Part shown: positions 42,647 through 52,100 of the stretch, piece after piece | Numbering within the stretch: the stretch's first letter is position 1 | How the letters are laid out: the number at the start of each line of letters is the position of its first letter | Assembly: GCA_965226545.1 (NCBI GenBank) | Contig: OZ245364.1 | Location: 62,001-126,000, forward strand | Source: JAHRAW01 sp965226545 | GTDB lineage: Bacteria; Pseudomonadota; Gammaproteobacteria; Arenicellales; Poriferihabitantaceae | Length of the DNA: 64,000 nt | Reading direction: 5' to 3' | The notes under the pieces: generated by a model | What the model saw: only the letters and a program-made list of their open reading frames with translations | Database searches by the model: none | Told to the model about the DNA's origin: nothing | Position numbers and translations under genes: made by a program

Positions 42647-43266
42647 GTGCTGACGCTGTATCAACAGCAAAGTTCGGGCAACTGCTACAAAGCGCGGTTG
42701 ATTTTGGCGCACATGCGCCTGCGGTTTCGCATCGTCGACATCAATTCCCTGGATGGCTCGACGCGCGCGCCGGAATATCGCGGCATCAACCCCAACGCCA
42801 AAGTGCCGGCGGTGCAGTTTGACGACGGGCGCACGTTGTTCGAATCGAATGCGATGTTGCTGCATTTTGCGCGCGGCGGGCGGTTTTTGCCGCACGACGC
42901 CTGGACACTCGCCAAAACCCTTGAATGGCTGTTTTTCGAACAGTATTCCCACGAACCGGCGATTGCCGTGCGCCGCTCCTTGCTGCTGTATCCCGAACGC
43001 GCCGCCTCGAATCGTTGCTGAAACGCGGCATCGACGCGCTTGCGGTGATACAAACCCAATTGCAAACCGCCGACTGGCTAACCGGCGACGCCCCCACCGT
43101 CGCCGACCTGTCGCTCTACGCCTACACCCACATCGCCGACCAGGGCGGCTACGACATTGCGGCGTTTCCGGCGGTGGCTGCGTGGTTGCGCCGAGTGGCG
43201 GCATTGCCCGGTCATATCGATATTGACTGGCGCCCTTCGGATGCGGATGCGCCAAGCGGCGATTAG
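42647..43266 (+). pseudogene. Glutathione S-transferase gene with a frameshift
   Basis: The N-terminal thioredoxin-like domain is clear (LTLYQQQSSGNCYKARLIL, NPNAKVPAVQFDDGRTLFES). The frame stops at 43021, and the C-terminal helical domain continues in the next frame from about 43005 (RRLESLLKRGIDALAVIQ, DWLTGDAPTVADLSLYAY). One base appears to be missing near 43001-43007. Repaired, it would be a normal protein of about 206 residues. It starts at GTG 42647, seven bases after the mttB stop. A sequencing error is possible; otherwise it is a recent pseudogene. Confidence 0.82.
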
Positions 43267-43310
43267 TCGGCGGATTCCTCGGCGATTCATCGACGATTCA
43301 TCGCACAACC

Positions 43311-43576
43311 CGCGCGGTGGTGATTTTTGTATAAACTATTGCGGCTTTTTCTTTATACAAACGATTTTGTATAAAGTACGCTTTGCACAAACTAACTTGT
43401 ATAAAGAAATACGCCGTTTTCTTTATACAAATGATTTTGTATATCGTCTACTAAACACAAATGGGTTTGTGTAAAATAAAAGGCGATTTTCTTTATACAA
43501 ACAATTTTGTGCTTAATCTGTCAACGACAATCCCTTTTTCACAAAATAAATCGCCCTTTTCTTTATACAAAATCCA
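43311..43576 (+). promoter_or_regulatory. 70-bp repeat array of paired dyads upstream of fic
   Basis: Three full 70-bp units start at 43351, 43421 and 43491, each with CTTTATACAA, and a partial fourth (43561-43576) ends at the fic ATG; the second half of another unit precedes them (43311-43350). Each unit holds two 26-bp dyads at +0 and +30. The best, at 43351-43376, has perfect 11-base arms CTTTATACAAA and TTTGTATAAAG around a 4-base spacer. Units share a closing GGCG-TTTT block. Later units are more degenerate. It fits an operator array for autoregulation. Confidence 0.88.
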
Positions 43577-44704
43577 ATGCCCCCGTTTGTCCCCGACCGC
43601 CTGCCGCACGCGCGCATCGACTACGCCGCGCCGCGGATGATTGCCGCACTTGGCGAAGCCAACCGAAAAATTGCGGTATATGACGCATTGTTTGCCGAAT
43701 CGCGCAGTTCCAATCTGTTGCTCGCGCCGTTGGTGCGGCGCGAAGCGTGGCTGTCATCGCGGATAGAGGGCTCGCAATCGACGTTAAGCGAGGTGTTGCT
43801 GTTCGACGAAGGCGAAAGCCGCGTGGTCGGCGAAAGGCGCGACGACCTTAGCGAAATCGTCAATTACGCCGTCGCCCTGACGCTTGGCGAATCCGAAATC
43901 AGCCGTCGGGCGTTTTCATTAAACGTGCTGACCACCTTGCACAAAAGATTGCTCGGCTATGGCAGCGTGCGCGGGCAACACAGAAACCCGGGGGCGTTTC
44001 GCGAACGATTGGTTTGGATTGGCAAGCCGGGCGCCGCGATTGACGAGGCGACCTATGTGCCGCCCGAACCGCTGTTGGTTAATGAATTAATGGAAAACTG
44101 GGCGAATTACTACCACACCGAACAACCCGACGCGCTTGTGCAAGCGGCGATTTTGCACGCGCAATTTGAATTGATTCATCCGTTCGAAGACGGCAACGGT
44201 CGACTCGGGCGGCTGTTGATACCGCTTTTTTTATGGGACAAGCGGGTGTTGGCGCGCCCCAATTTTTATCCATCGGCGTATTTGGAAAAAAACCGCGACG
44301 CCTACATGCATTCGCTGAAACAATTGAACGCATCCCCCGGCGATTGGAACGGTTGGGTGCTGTTTTTTCTGCGGGCGATTACCGAGCAGGCGAATGAGAC
44401 GGCGCAAACAGTAAGGGCAATCGCGGCGTTGTACGAAGAGTTAAAGACACACGCGCTCTCGCTTACGCATTCGCAGTTTGCCGTGCCGATATTGGACGCG
44501 ATTTTTGAACTGCCGATATTTAAGCGGCGCAACCTTGAAAAAATTATCGCGCAAAACAGCCGCGTATTGCCAAGCGAACCGACGCTGCACGGTGTGTTGA
44601 CCAAATTGGTCGAACACAAAACGCTCGAAGTGCTAAGCGAAGGCAGCGGTCGACGCGGCACGATGTATCGGTTGACTCGGCTGATGGAATTGCTTGAAGC
44701 CTAA
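43577..44704 (+). CDS. Fic-domain AMPylase with winged-helix C-terminus
   Basis: A 375-residue Fic protein that would transfer AMP to a target protein. The catalytic motif HPFEDGNGRLGR (near residue 213) is complete, and the class II inhibitory motif SSRIEG lies near residue 60, so activity is self-restrained. The C-terminal 90 residues (FKRRNLEKIIAQNSRVLPSE, KLVEHKTLEVLSEGSGRRG) look like a winged helix, as in related Fic proteins, and could bind the dyads upstream. The ATG is 16 bases into the last repeat unit. No separate antitoxin gene is adjacent. Its last codons overlap the convergent reactivase gene by four bases. Confidence 0.92.
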   Translation: MPPFVPDRLPHARIDYAAPRMIAALGEANRKIAVYDALFAESRSSNLLLAPLVRREAWLSSRIEGSQSTLSEVLLFDEGESRVVGERRDDLSEIVNYAVALTLGESEISRRAFSLNVLTTLHKRLLGYGSVRGQHRNPGAFRERLVWIGKPGAAIDEATYVPPEPLLVNELMENWANYYHTEQPDALVQAAILHAQFELIHPFEDGNGRLGRLLIPLFLWDKRVLARPNFYPSAYLEKNRDAYMHSLKQLNASPGDWNGWVLFFLRAITEQANETAQTVRAIAALYEELKTHALSLTHSQFAVPILDAIFELPIFKRRNLEKIIAQNSRVLPSEPTLHGVLTKLVEHKTLEVLSEGSGRRGTMYRLTRLMELLEA

Positions 44705-46737
44705 CCTTGCCGCCGCCGCCCTTTGCGCGGGCGGACGCGCGCCGATTCACCGCTCGGTTCGGGCAATGTAACCGTTTGGCGCAATCGGTCAAACGACGCG
44801 GTTTTATGCGGGATGGCGAGTGCATCGACGAAGTGCTCCTGAAACTTCGGCTCGACGGCGGTTTCGATTTTGTCGATGCGGCGGGTGACATCCTCAATCT
44901 CCAGCCGCGCGGTTTTGTCGAGCAGGGCGATAATCGCGCCGGCGCCGGCGGCGTTGCCGGCTGAGGTGACATGCGGCAAATCGCAATCCGGAATCATGCC
45001 GAGCACCATCGCGTATTTAACATCGATGTGTGCGCCGAATGCGCCGGCCAGCCGAATCCTGTCCGGGCGGTCGATGCCGAGTTGGTCCATCAACAATCGC
45101 GCGCCGGCGTATAACGCGGCTTTTGCCAATTGAATCGCGCGCACATCGTTTTGCGTAATCGACACCACCACCGCGCAATCGCCGAAGTTGTCGTCGGCGC
45201 CGACCAATACATAGCGCCAGGTTTTTTCATCGGGTTGGATGCGCGCGGATTTTTCGGCAAGCGCGCCGTCGAGCACGCCGTCGGCGCGCAGCACGCCGGC
45301 CAAAAACATCTCGGCAATCACTTCGATAATCCCCGAGCCGCAAATGCCGGTGACGCCGGTGGCCGCAATCGCTTCGACAAAGCCCGGTTCATCCGACCAC
45401 AATTCGCAGCCGATGACGCGGAATTTGGGCTCGAGGGTTTGGCGGTCGATGCGCACGCGTTCAATCGCCCCGGGCGCGGCGCGTTGTCCGCCGCTGATTT
45501 GCGCGCCTTCAAACGCCGGCCCGGTCGGGCTCGAGGCGGCGAGCATTTTTTTGTCGTTGCCAAGCACAATCTCGGCGTTGGTGCCGACATCGACCAGCAA
45601 AGTAATTTCACCGCGCTGATACGGCGCTTCGGAAAGCGTCATCGCCGCGGCGTCGGCGCCGACATGTCCGGCGATGCACGGCAATAAATACGCGCGCGCA
45701 CCGCGATGCGCACGCAAGCCCAATTCGGCGGCGCGCATCGACACCGCGCGATCGGTGGCCAAAGCAAACGGTGCGCCGCCCAATTCGACCGGATTGATTC
45801 CCAGCAACAGATGATGCATCACCGGATTGCCGACCAAGGTGATGTCGACCACATCGGTCAACGCAACCTCGGCCTCGGCGGCGACTTGTTCGAGCAATTC
45901 CTGCAACGCTTCGCGCACCGCCCGGGTCATGTCGGCTTCGCCGCCGGGGTTCATCATTGCATACGACACGCGACTCATTAAATCTTCGCCGAAACGAATT
46001 TGCGGATTCATCCGCCCGTTCGATGCAACCACCTTGCCGTCGGTCAAATCGCACAAATGCGCGGCAATCGTCGTCGAGCCGACATCCACCGCCATGCCGT
46101 ACGCGCGCGTGCACAACCCCGGCGACAAGCCGATGAGTTGCGAATCATCCAGCACCCATGCGGTCACTTTCCATTGCCCGTCGCGCAACACCCGCTGAAT
46201 TTCGCCAAGCAAATAAAAATCCGCGCGCAACCCGACCAGCCCCCATTCGAATTCAAGCGCATCCAGCAACCGCTGCAAATCGCCGCTGGGTTCATGCATG
46301 TTCGGCTCGGGCACTTCGACATAATGCAGCCGCACCGCCGGATTGACGGTGATGTTATGCACATCGGCGCGCTTGCGCACCACTTGTCGATGCACCTGAC
46401 TTTCCGGCGGTATGTCAATCACAACATCGCCGCGCAATTTTGCCTGACACCCCAACCGCCGCGTTTGCGCCGCGGCATTCGCATCGATATTAAAAAATTC
46501 GCACTCGGCGGCGCTCGGCGGCGAAAGATGTTCATGCGCCGATTGAATCTTAAACTTGGCAAACTCACCAACACTGACATCCACCTGACACCTGTCGCAC
46601 AACCCCCGCCCGCCGCACACCGTATCCAAATCCACCCCCAACTGCTGCGCCGCCTCCAACACACTTTTGCCAACGGCAACCTCCCCGCGTTTGCCGGACG
46701 GGGTGAAGATGATTTGCACGGTGTTGGGCTTGCTCAT
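44701..46737 (-). CDS. Corrinoid-reactivating protein (ferredoxin plus ASKHA, DUF4445)
   Basis: Reduces inactive Co(II) corrinoid back to Co(I) with ATP so that the methyltransferase can keep working (RamA/RACE type). The 678 residues start with a [2Fe-2S] domain (VCGGRGLCDRCQVDV, later RLGCQAKL) and continue with the ASKHA ATPase-like domain: GMAVDVGSTTIAAHL, LVGNPVMHHLLLGINP, TLLVDVGTNAEIVLGN, ISGGQRAAPGAI and RLAGAFGAHID. The tail is basic. It is the only gene of this type here and lies away from the main folate cluster. The neighbouring genes on both sides run the other way, so it has its own promoter. Confidence 0.9.
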   Translation of the reverse strand: MSKPNTVQIIFTPSGKRGEVAVGKSVLEAAQQLGVDLDTVCGGRGLCDRCQVDVSVGEFAKFKIQSAHEHLSPPSAAECEFFNIDANAAAQTRRLGCQAKLRGDVVIDIPPESQVHRQVVRKRADVHNITVNPAVRLHYVEVPEPNMHEPSGDLQRLLDALEFEWGLVGLRADFYLLGEIQRVLRDGQWKVTAWVLDDSQLIGLSPGLCTRAYGMAVDVGSTTIAAHLCDLTDGKVVASNGRMNPQIRFGEDLMSRVSYAMMNPGGEADMTRAVREALQELLEQVAAEAEVALTDVVDITLVGNPVMHHLLLGINPVELGGAPFALATDRAVSMRAAELGLRAHRGARAYLLPCIAGHVGADAAAMTLSEAPYQRGEITLLVDVGTNAEIVLGNDKKMLAASSPTGPAFEGAQISGGQRAAPGAIERVRIDRQTLEPKFRVIGCELWSDEPGFVEAIAATGVTGICGSGIIEVIAEMFLAGVLRADGVLDGALAEKSARIQPDEKTWRYVLVGADDNFGDCAVVVSITQNDVRAIQLAKAALYAGARLLMDQLGIDRPDRIRLAGAFGAHIDVKYAMVLGMIPDCDLPHVTSAGNAAGAGAIIALLDKTARLEIEDVTRRIDKIETAVEPKFQEHFVDALAIPHKTASFDRLRQTVTLPEPSGESARVRPRKGRRRQG

Positions 46738-46849
46738 GGCGGCGGGATTTTACAATGATTGTTGGGTTTATAATGGCGGCTTTAGTCATCTCTTTTCTTG
46801 CGGAATCGACACTTATTTCGCGGCACGAACTGATACAAGGTTAATGAAT

Positions 46850-48067
46850 ATGTCCAAAAATACCAAACATATTTCCTGCGAACAATTTGTCGAGTATGCG
46901 GAGTTTTGTCCGCATTTATGGGATGCGGCGGTCGGACAAATCGTACACCACCAATCTTTGGGGGAAGGTGAAATTACTTCAATTGACCGAGGAAATAATC
47001 CGCTGTTAATTCACGTTCGTTTCTCTGGTCAAGTGGAAAGCAATCGGTTTCATGGAAAAACTTTTCCGCAATACTTTTTTTCCTTTCACGCCGGTGACGC
47101 GCTGAACGCTCAAATCGAAAAGTGCAAGGCGGATTTGTTGCAAAAAAAAGCGGAAGAAAAAAGACAAGCGGAAGAACGCGCAAAAGAAGCGTTACATCAG
47201 CAAGCGGAAAAGAAAAGGCTGGCGGAAACGCGGGCGGCAATGATTGAAGCGTATGAAAAACTTGCGCCGCAATACAATTTGTCAAAGAGCGACCTTGTCG
47301 CAAAAAATGGACCGACACCGTTGGCGTTTGTTTTAAAGCGATTGGATGACGGCGAATTGCTTGATGGCGAAACCGACGCGGTGCGCTTGGCGCTTGCACT
47401 TCACAAGTTGGTCAACGGAAAACCGCTCAACGATGATGAAATCGCATATTTAGAGGAAGATGTTCCGTACGGCGACACTGCGCGTTTTGCCGCACAAGCA
47501 ACTTACTTTTTACAACGATACCAATCCAATAAAAATTGGTGGGATTTGTCAAAATCATCAAGTGCCTGGCGCAAAGCGAACCAACCTGAACGCGCCATCA
47601 TGGCCACGGCGATATTGGACGAAATTGACGGCGACGAACTTGCCGACAAGAAAGCGGTCGGCGCCGTATTGACGAGCCGTGGAGGGGCGCACAGAGATTT
47701 AGGGTCGCTTCAAGAGGCGAAAAATTGCGCGAACAGAGCGTTGTCTCTTTCGATAACGTACTATCCGCACAATTTACTGGGCGCAATTCTGTTTGCGGAA
47801 TTGGATTTTGACGCTGGACAACGGCACTTTGACGAAGCCAAAAAACTCGGCGCGACCGAACGCGAACAAGATAGCGCCATTAGAGAAGCTATTAAGAAAG
47901 CGAATTCCAACGCCAAAAAGGCAATTGTCGACCACCTGCAAAAAGAAGACCCGCAACGTTACCATTGGGCGGAAGCCCTGCTTGATTCTCCGCGAGCATA
48001 CAGCCATGCGGCTAACAGCAACACTCTCTCTGAAAGCGACGATTCCGACGACGACATTCATTTTTAG
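46850..48067 (+). CDS. Hypothetical protein with charged coiled coil and TPR-like end
   Basis: A 405-residue protein I do not recognise. The first 90 residues look like a small folded domain (WDAAVGQIVHHQSLGEGEIT, RFSGQVESNRFHGKTFPQYF). A charged coil follows (KKAEEKRQAEERAKEALHQQ), then helical repeats like TPRs (LGSLQEAKNCANRALSLSI, LDFDAGQRHFDEAKKLGA) and an acidic Ser/Asp end. AAGG lies nine bases before ATG 46850. Base composition looks less GC-rich than in the core genes, which hints at transfer. It precedes other orphan genes and a restriction enzyme; a defence role is only a guess. Confidence 0.72.
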   Translation: MSKNTKHISCEQFVEYAEFCPHLWDAAVGQIVHHQSLGEGEITSIDRGNNPLLIHVRFSGQVESNRFHGKTFPQYFFSFHAGDALNAQIEKCKADLLQKKAEEKRQAEERAKEALHQQAEKKRLAETRAAMIEAYEKLAPQYNLSKSDLVAKNGPTPLAFVLKRLDDGELLDGETDAVRLALALHKLVNGKPLNDDEIAYLEEDVPYGDTARFAAQATYFLQRYQSNKNWWDLSKSSSAWRKANQPERAIMATAILDEIDGDELADKKAVGAVLTSRGGAHRDLGSLQEAKNCANRALSLSITYYPHNLLGAILFAELDFDAGQRHFDEAKKLGATEREQDSAIREAIKKANSNAKKAIVDHLQKEDPQRYHWAEALLDSPRAYSHAANSNTLSESDDSDDDIHF

Positions 48068-48108
48068 ACCATCCTGTCAACACTGGCGCGTAAAAAACAC
48101 CACCCAAC

Positions 48109-48510
48109 TCACCCCGCACCTCCATAACAATCCACCCCGTCATCCAACGAATAATATCCCCCCGCATCATCGACATAAATATGCCGCGTAATTTGCATGT
48201 CGTTGGCGTTGTCCAGTGTGCCTGCCATAATCGAAGTGTTGGGGCGATTGTTGTTGCGCCAAAAAAGTGAACTGCCGCAATGTTTGCAAAAGCCGCGTTG
48301 GGCGTCGGCGGATGAGGCATACCAGGCAAGTGCGTTGTGCGGGTCGTCGATTTGTAAATCGGTGGTGGCGCAGGCGGTGGCGACGACAAAATGTCCGCTG
48401 GTTTTGCGGCATTGTGTGCAGTGGCATGCGATGAGTTGCGCGCGCGGGTTGGCGGCGTGATAGCGCACTTTGCCGCATAAGCAGCCGCCGGTTTTTACGG
48501 TTGTGGGCAT
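48109..48510 (-). CDS. GFA/CENP-V-type zinc protein
   Basis: A 133-residue member of the family of glutathione-dependent formaldehyde-activating enzymes. Zinc ligands are visible in GGCLCGKVRYH, ACHCTQCRKTSG and RGFCKHCGSSLFW. Many members have no proven activity on formaldehyde, so the link to the one-carbon genes nearby is only suggestive. ATG 48510 gives the usual family length. It stands alone between convergent and unrelated neighbours. Confidence 0.88.
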   Translation of the reverse strand: MPTTVKTGGCLCGKVRYHAANPRAQLIACHCTQCRKTSGHFVVATACATTDLQIDDPHNALAWYASSADAQRGFCKHCGSSLFWRNNNRPNTSIMAGTLDNANDMQITRHIYVDDAGGYYSLDDGVDCYGGAG

Positions 48511-48533
48511 GGTTTTATTTTAAACCAAACCAC

Positions 48534-48596
48534 TCAGGTCAGCGTCGACGCAACCGCGCCGCCGATGACGGTTGCCGCAAGCAATAGGCGTTTCAT
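48534..48596 (-). CDS. Possible 20-codon signal-like peptide
   Basis: A 20-codon frame, MKRLLLAATVIGGAVASTLT, with the charge and hydrophobicity of a lipoprotein or secretion signal but no mature part and no ribosome site. It may be the relic of a decayed secreted-protein gene. It is listed only because the 117-base gap holds nothing else. Confidence 0.2.
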   Translation of the reverse strand: MKRLLLAATVIGGAVASTLT

Positions 48597-48627
48597 TTAA
48601 CCGCGCGCAGTGTTGGTGTTCAGCGCG

Positions 48628-49113
48628 CTAAGGAAAAGTAATGACGATTTCGTTCACATGATTTTCGCCCGACTCATCGTCCCAAGTTAGTTTGATCGGT
48701 TGCTTGAGTTTCGACTCGAACGTGACGGCGGCGATTAATTTCACTGTTTGCCCACCATCGAGTTTTTCAAGGGGGAATTTGGAATTAATGTCGTCTTCTA
48801 TGAACCAACTGTCTTCTTCAAGCGATTTAAACCGAACATTTTTTGCCGCAACGCTGCCGACATTCTTTATATGCACCTTATAACTATTACGAGACTTGCC
48901 ATTTACGAACTCGACAGTCTTTACGCACTCGGCAGTGAAATCGGCTTTCTTACTGTCCGCTTCAGTTTTCATTCCTTGTTGCAAGAGAAGTTCATTAAGT
49001 TTTCGCTGGCTTTCGCCAAGCGTCACTTGGCGTTTGTTAAAACGGTAGGTTTGGCAAATAGCGATTGCGGAAAGTGCCAATGCCAATAACGCGAAGATTG
49101 TATTTAAGTTCAT
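48628..49113 (-). CDS. Hypothetical membrane-anchored protein
   Basis: A 161-residue protein with an N-terminal membrane helix (LNTIFALLALALSAIAICQT), a short coil (ESQRKLNELLLQQ) and a beta-rich C-terminal domain (YKVHIKNVGSVAAKNVRFKS, LTWDDESGENHVNEIVIT) of immunoglobulin-like character. It would be anchored in the inner membrane with the domain outside or inside; the topology is not certain. ATG 49113 is preceded by GAGAC. It lies 33 bases after the end of the restriction enzyme gene upstream on the same strand. I do not recognise the family. Confidence 0.68.
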   Translation of the reverse strand: MNLNTIFALLALALSAIAICQTYRFNKRQVTLGESQRKLNELLLQQGMKTEADSKKADFTAECVKTVEFVNGKSRNSYKVHIKNVGSVAAKNVRFKSLEEDSWFIEDDINSKFPLEKLDGGQTVKLIAAVTFESKLKQPIKLTWDDESGENHVNEIVITFP

Positions 49114-49145
49114 GTCTTTGTCTCGTTTTGTTTGGTTGCGGCTAA

Positions 49146-52100
49146 TTATACACCATCCACCGCCTTCATCAATCGCGCGGTTTCGACAAGGGCGACGATG
49201 ATTTTTTGGTAGTGGGTAATTTCGGCGGCGGTGAGGACGCGGTTTTTTCGGTCTTTTAGGTATTTTTGCGCGGGTTGATAGCCGCCGATGAAAAATTCCC
49301 ATGCGGCTTGCGGCACACCGCCGAAAAATTGGCGGTCGTTGATTTGCACTTTGCCGATTTTTTTCGTCGGGTCGGTGAGCTCAAATTTCACTTTGGCAAT
49401 GTGGTGGTCACCTGCATAGGGGTAGGTGGTGATTAATGAATCCAACGCATCGCTTTGCAACAGATGCAATGCGCGCAATTCGCCGCCGAGTTTTGCCAAT
49501 TGCCAAAAGTATTCGGCGTCTTTTGGATACGGCACACGCGGGAAATCTATTTTGAGAAATTCGATGTATTTTTCACGGTAAGCGGGCGAGTGCAACACGG
49601 CGTAGATGTAATCCAATAAATCAATCGGCGCAAAAGTTTTTGCGTCGTTTTGTTTTTCGACGACGAAGCGCAAGCCGAGGGAGTCGGCGATGGTTTTTAC
49701 GATACGCATATTTAAGTTGGGTTCGCGCAACGCTCTGTCTTCCAAGGTGTTTGGAATAGGTTCGGGGTAGAGGTAAAGAGGCGCGCTTGATTCGATACCT
49801 TGCATTCCCGAGCTCGACCAACTGCGCGAGTCCGAGATGTGCTTGGTAATGAATGCCGCCGCCGCCTTTTCTTCGATATCACCGCGCTTAAATAGTAGCC
49901 CTACATTTTCGCCGGCAATGTAGTGACGCATCACTTCTCCGCGCGGGCGACTGTGAAACCCGTTTGATTTGCCGGTGTAATAGGTATAGCGCGTATCAAA
50001 CGGGCGATAATCAATCGACACCGGAGAATCATTTTCGCCATTAAATACGTTATCTTCCAAATCTCTGCGCGCAGTATTAACTTTCCAATCATTGTCCGCG
50101 CCCAGTGCGAATTTTTCGCGAGCGACATCGTCGTTCATTGTGCGGAATGCCGCAATGGTTTTTATTAACGCGTCGCGTTCGATATGAATAGTAAAACGGT
50201 CTTTGTGCGTTTTTATGCCGCTTGCGCACACCGGGAACAATTGCGGCAACGAAAATCCTTTTTCATACTCGGCAAGCATGCTGTAATCCTTTGGCACAAA
50301 GAAATAGTGCGATGCACGCACGTTAATTTTCTTAAACTTAACTTGGGACAGGTTATGCGCGTTAAGAAACGCATATTTACTTTCGCGCTTACCGTATAAG
50401 TCGCAGTGAAATACGCGCGCCAACGCACCACTTTTTTTGGCACCAGTTTTGACAAGCAAATTAATCGATACGCCCTGCATAATATCGAACACATTTTCAT
50501 CGGCGGAGCCGTCGGGTGCGGTTTCTTTTATGCGCGAATTGCCGTGCAAATCCAAAATGTAAATCTCGTCAAAAGTTTCCAGCAAATGCTTGCGCATTTG
50601 ACGATGAATGATGCCTTTAATAAAACTGTTGTTGGAAATATACGCCAAGATGCCTTCTTCGGTTCGTTGCACCAAATGTTCGCCATAGCGAATAAATTTA
50701 ATGTAGTCGTCGGAAAGCGGGGCGATATTTTGCTCGTCCAAATCCTGTTTATATGCATCGATTAAATTTTTAATCCACGCGCCATCGTTGCTGCTACTCA
50801 TCGCATACGGCGGATTGCCAATAACCACCATCACCGGCGTTTCACGCTTAATTTGGTTTGCTTCATTCGCCTCTTGCGAAAGCCATTGCGCAAAAATCGA
50901 TTGCGTATCCGGATGATGTTCTTCCAACGAATTGGTGAGATAAACGCGCAACCGCGAATCGCCCAAATCGCAACCGCTTTGACGCAACACCATCTCTAAT
51001 TTTGTATGCGCCATCGCATACGACGCCATCAACACCTCAAAACCATTCAAGCGCGGCACCAAATCATCGCGCGCACTTTCAGCCCAAACACCTTGTTGTC
51101 CGACAAAATGATGTTCGTAAATATGCCGCACAATTGCGGCGAGAAAAGTGCCGGTGCCGGTTGCCGGGTCCAAGATTTGCACTCTGTGGACTTGGCGAGT
51201 GACGGCTTCGGTTTCACCGTCTTTGGCGGCAAGGGTTATCTCGGTTTTGCCGGTGTCGGCAAGCCCGCGCGATAAGTCGAATTTGCTTTGCAATAAATCA
51301 TCCACCGCGCGCACAATAAAATCCACCACCGGCTCGGGGGTGTAATACACGCCGCGACTTTTGCGAAGTTTGGGATTGTATTTGCCCAAAAAGGTTTCAT
51401 AAAAATGCATAAACGGGTCGGTGCGGCGGGTGGCTTTGCCGTGCCCGCTCATGAGTTCTTCGACATCGACGATGCGAAACAGATTCGCCAAATCATCAAC
51501 TATCGGGCGAATGCGTTTGTCCAAATCAAAGCCGGCGATATGATGAAAAAACTTGCGCAAAAACGGATTGCTGTGCGGGATGAGTTCGGCGGCTTGGCTA
51601 CGGCTGAAATTTTGCGCGACATCACATTGCAGGCGCGCGGCAAACATTCCATATGCGATGGTTTGCGCGTAAATATCGGCGAATGCATCCGTGGAGATGT
51701 CGTGGATTAAGATTCGCTTTATCGCCTCGAATTCGCCGAGCAAGGCGCTATTGGTTTCATTGCGGTCGGGGTCTTGTTCGTCGCGTTGCAATGATTCGGC
51801 GGTTGCCTGTTTCAACAGCCGCGCTTTCATCGCCATGCGCTTCGCCAATTCATCGGCGGAAGTGATTAACCGCCCTTGATGCGCGGCAAAGTTTTGCAAC
51901 AACTCGCCAAACTCGGCAACGTTTTTTCGCACCGCAACAACTTCACCACGCACTTCGCCAATCCGCACGGTCTGCACCAACACGCCGTTTTGATAACGGC
52001 GAAATTCCAAATAATCGGTGAAGATAAAATTTTCCAGCGCGTTGGTGTATCGAGTTAACTGGTCTTTATACGCCGCATCGTCCAAGTTTTTGCCAATGTT

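Noticed and set aside
41789..43255. Open frame of 488 codons antisense to mttB and the glutathione transferase gene
   Set aside because: Its product is Arg/Gly/His-rich without motifs, and it mirrors two genes with clear homology; it is a GC-bias shadow.
43311..43576. Regularly spaced repeats upstream of fic as a CRISPR array
   Set aside because: The whole 70-bp unit recurs with internal dyads; there are no unique spacers and no cas genes, and the last copy runs into the fic start.
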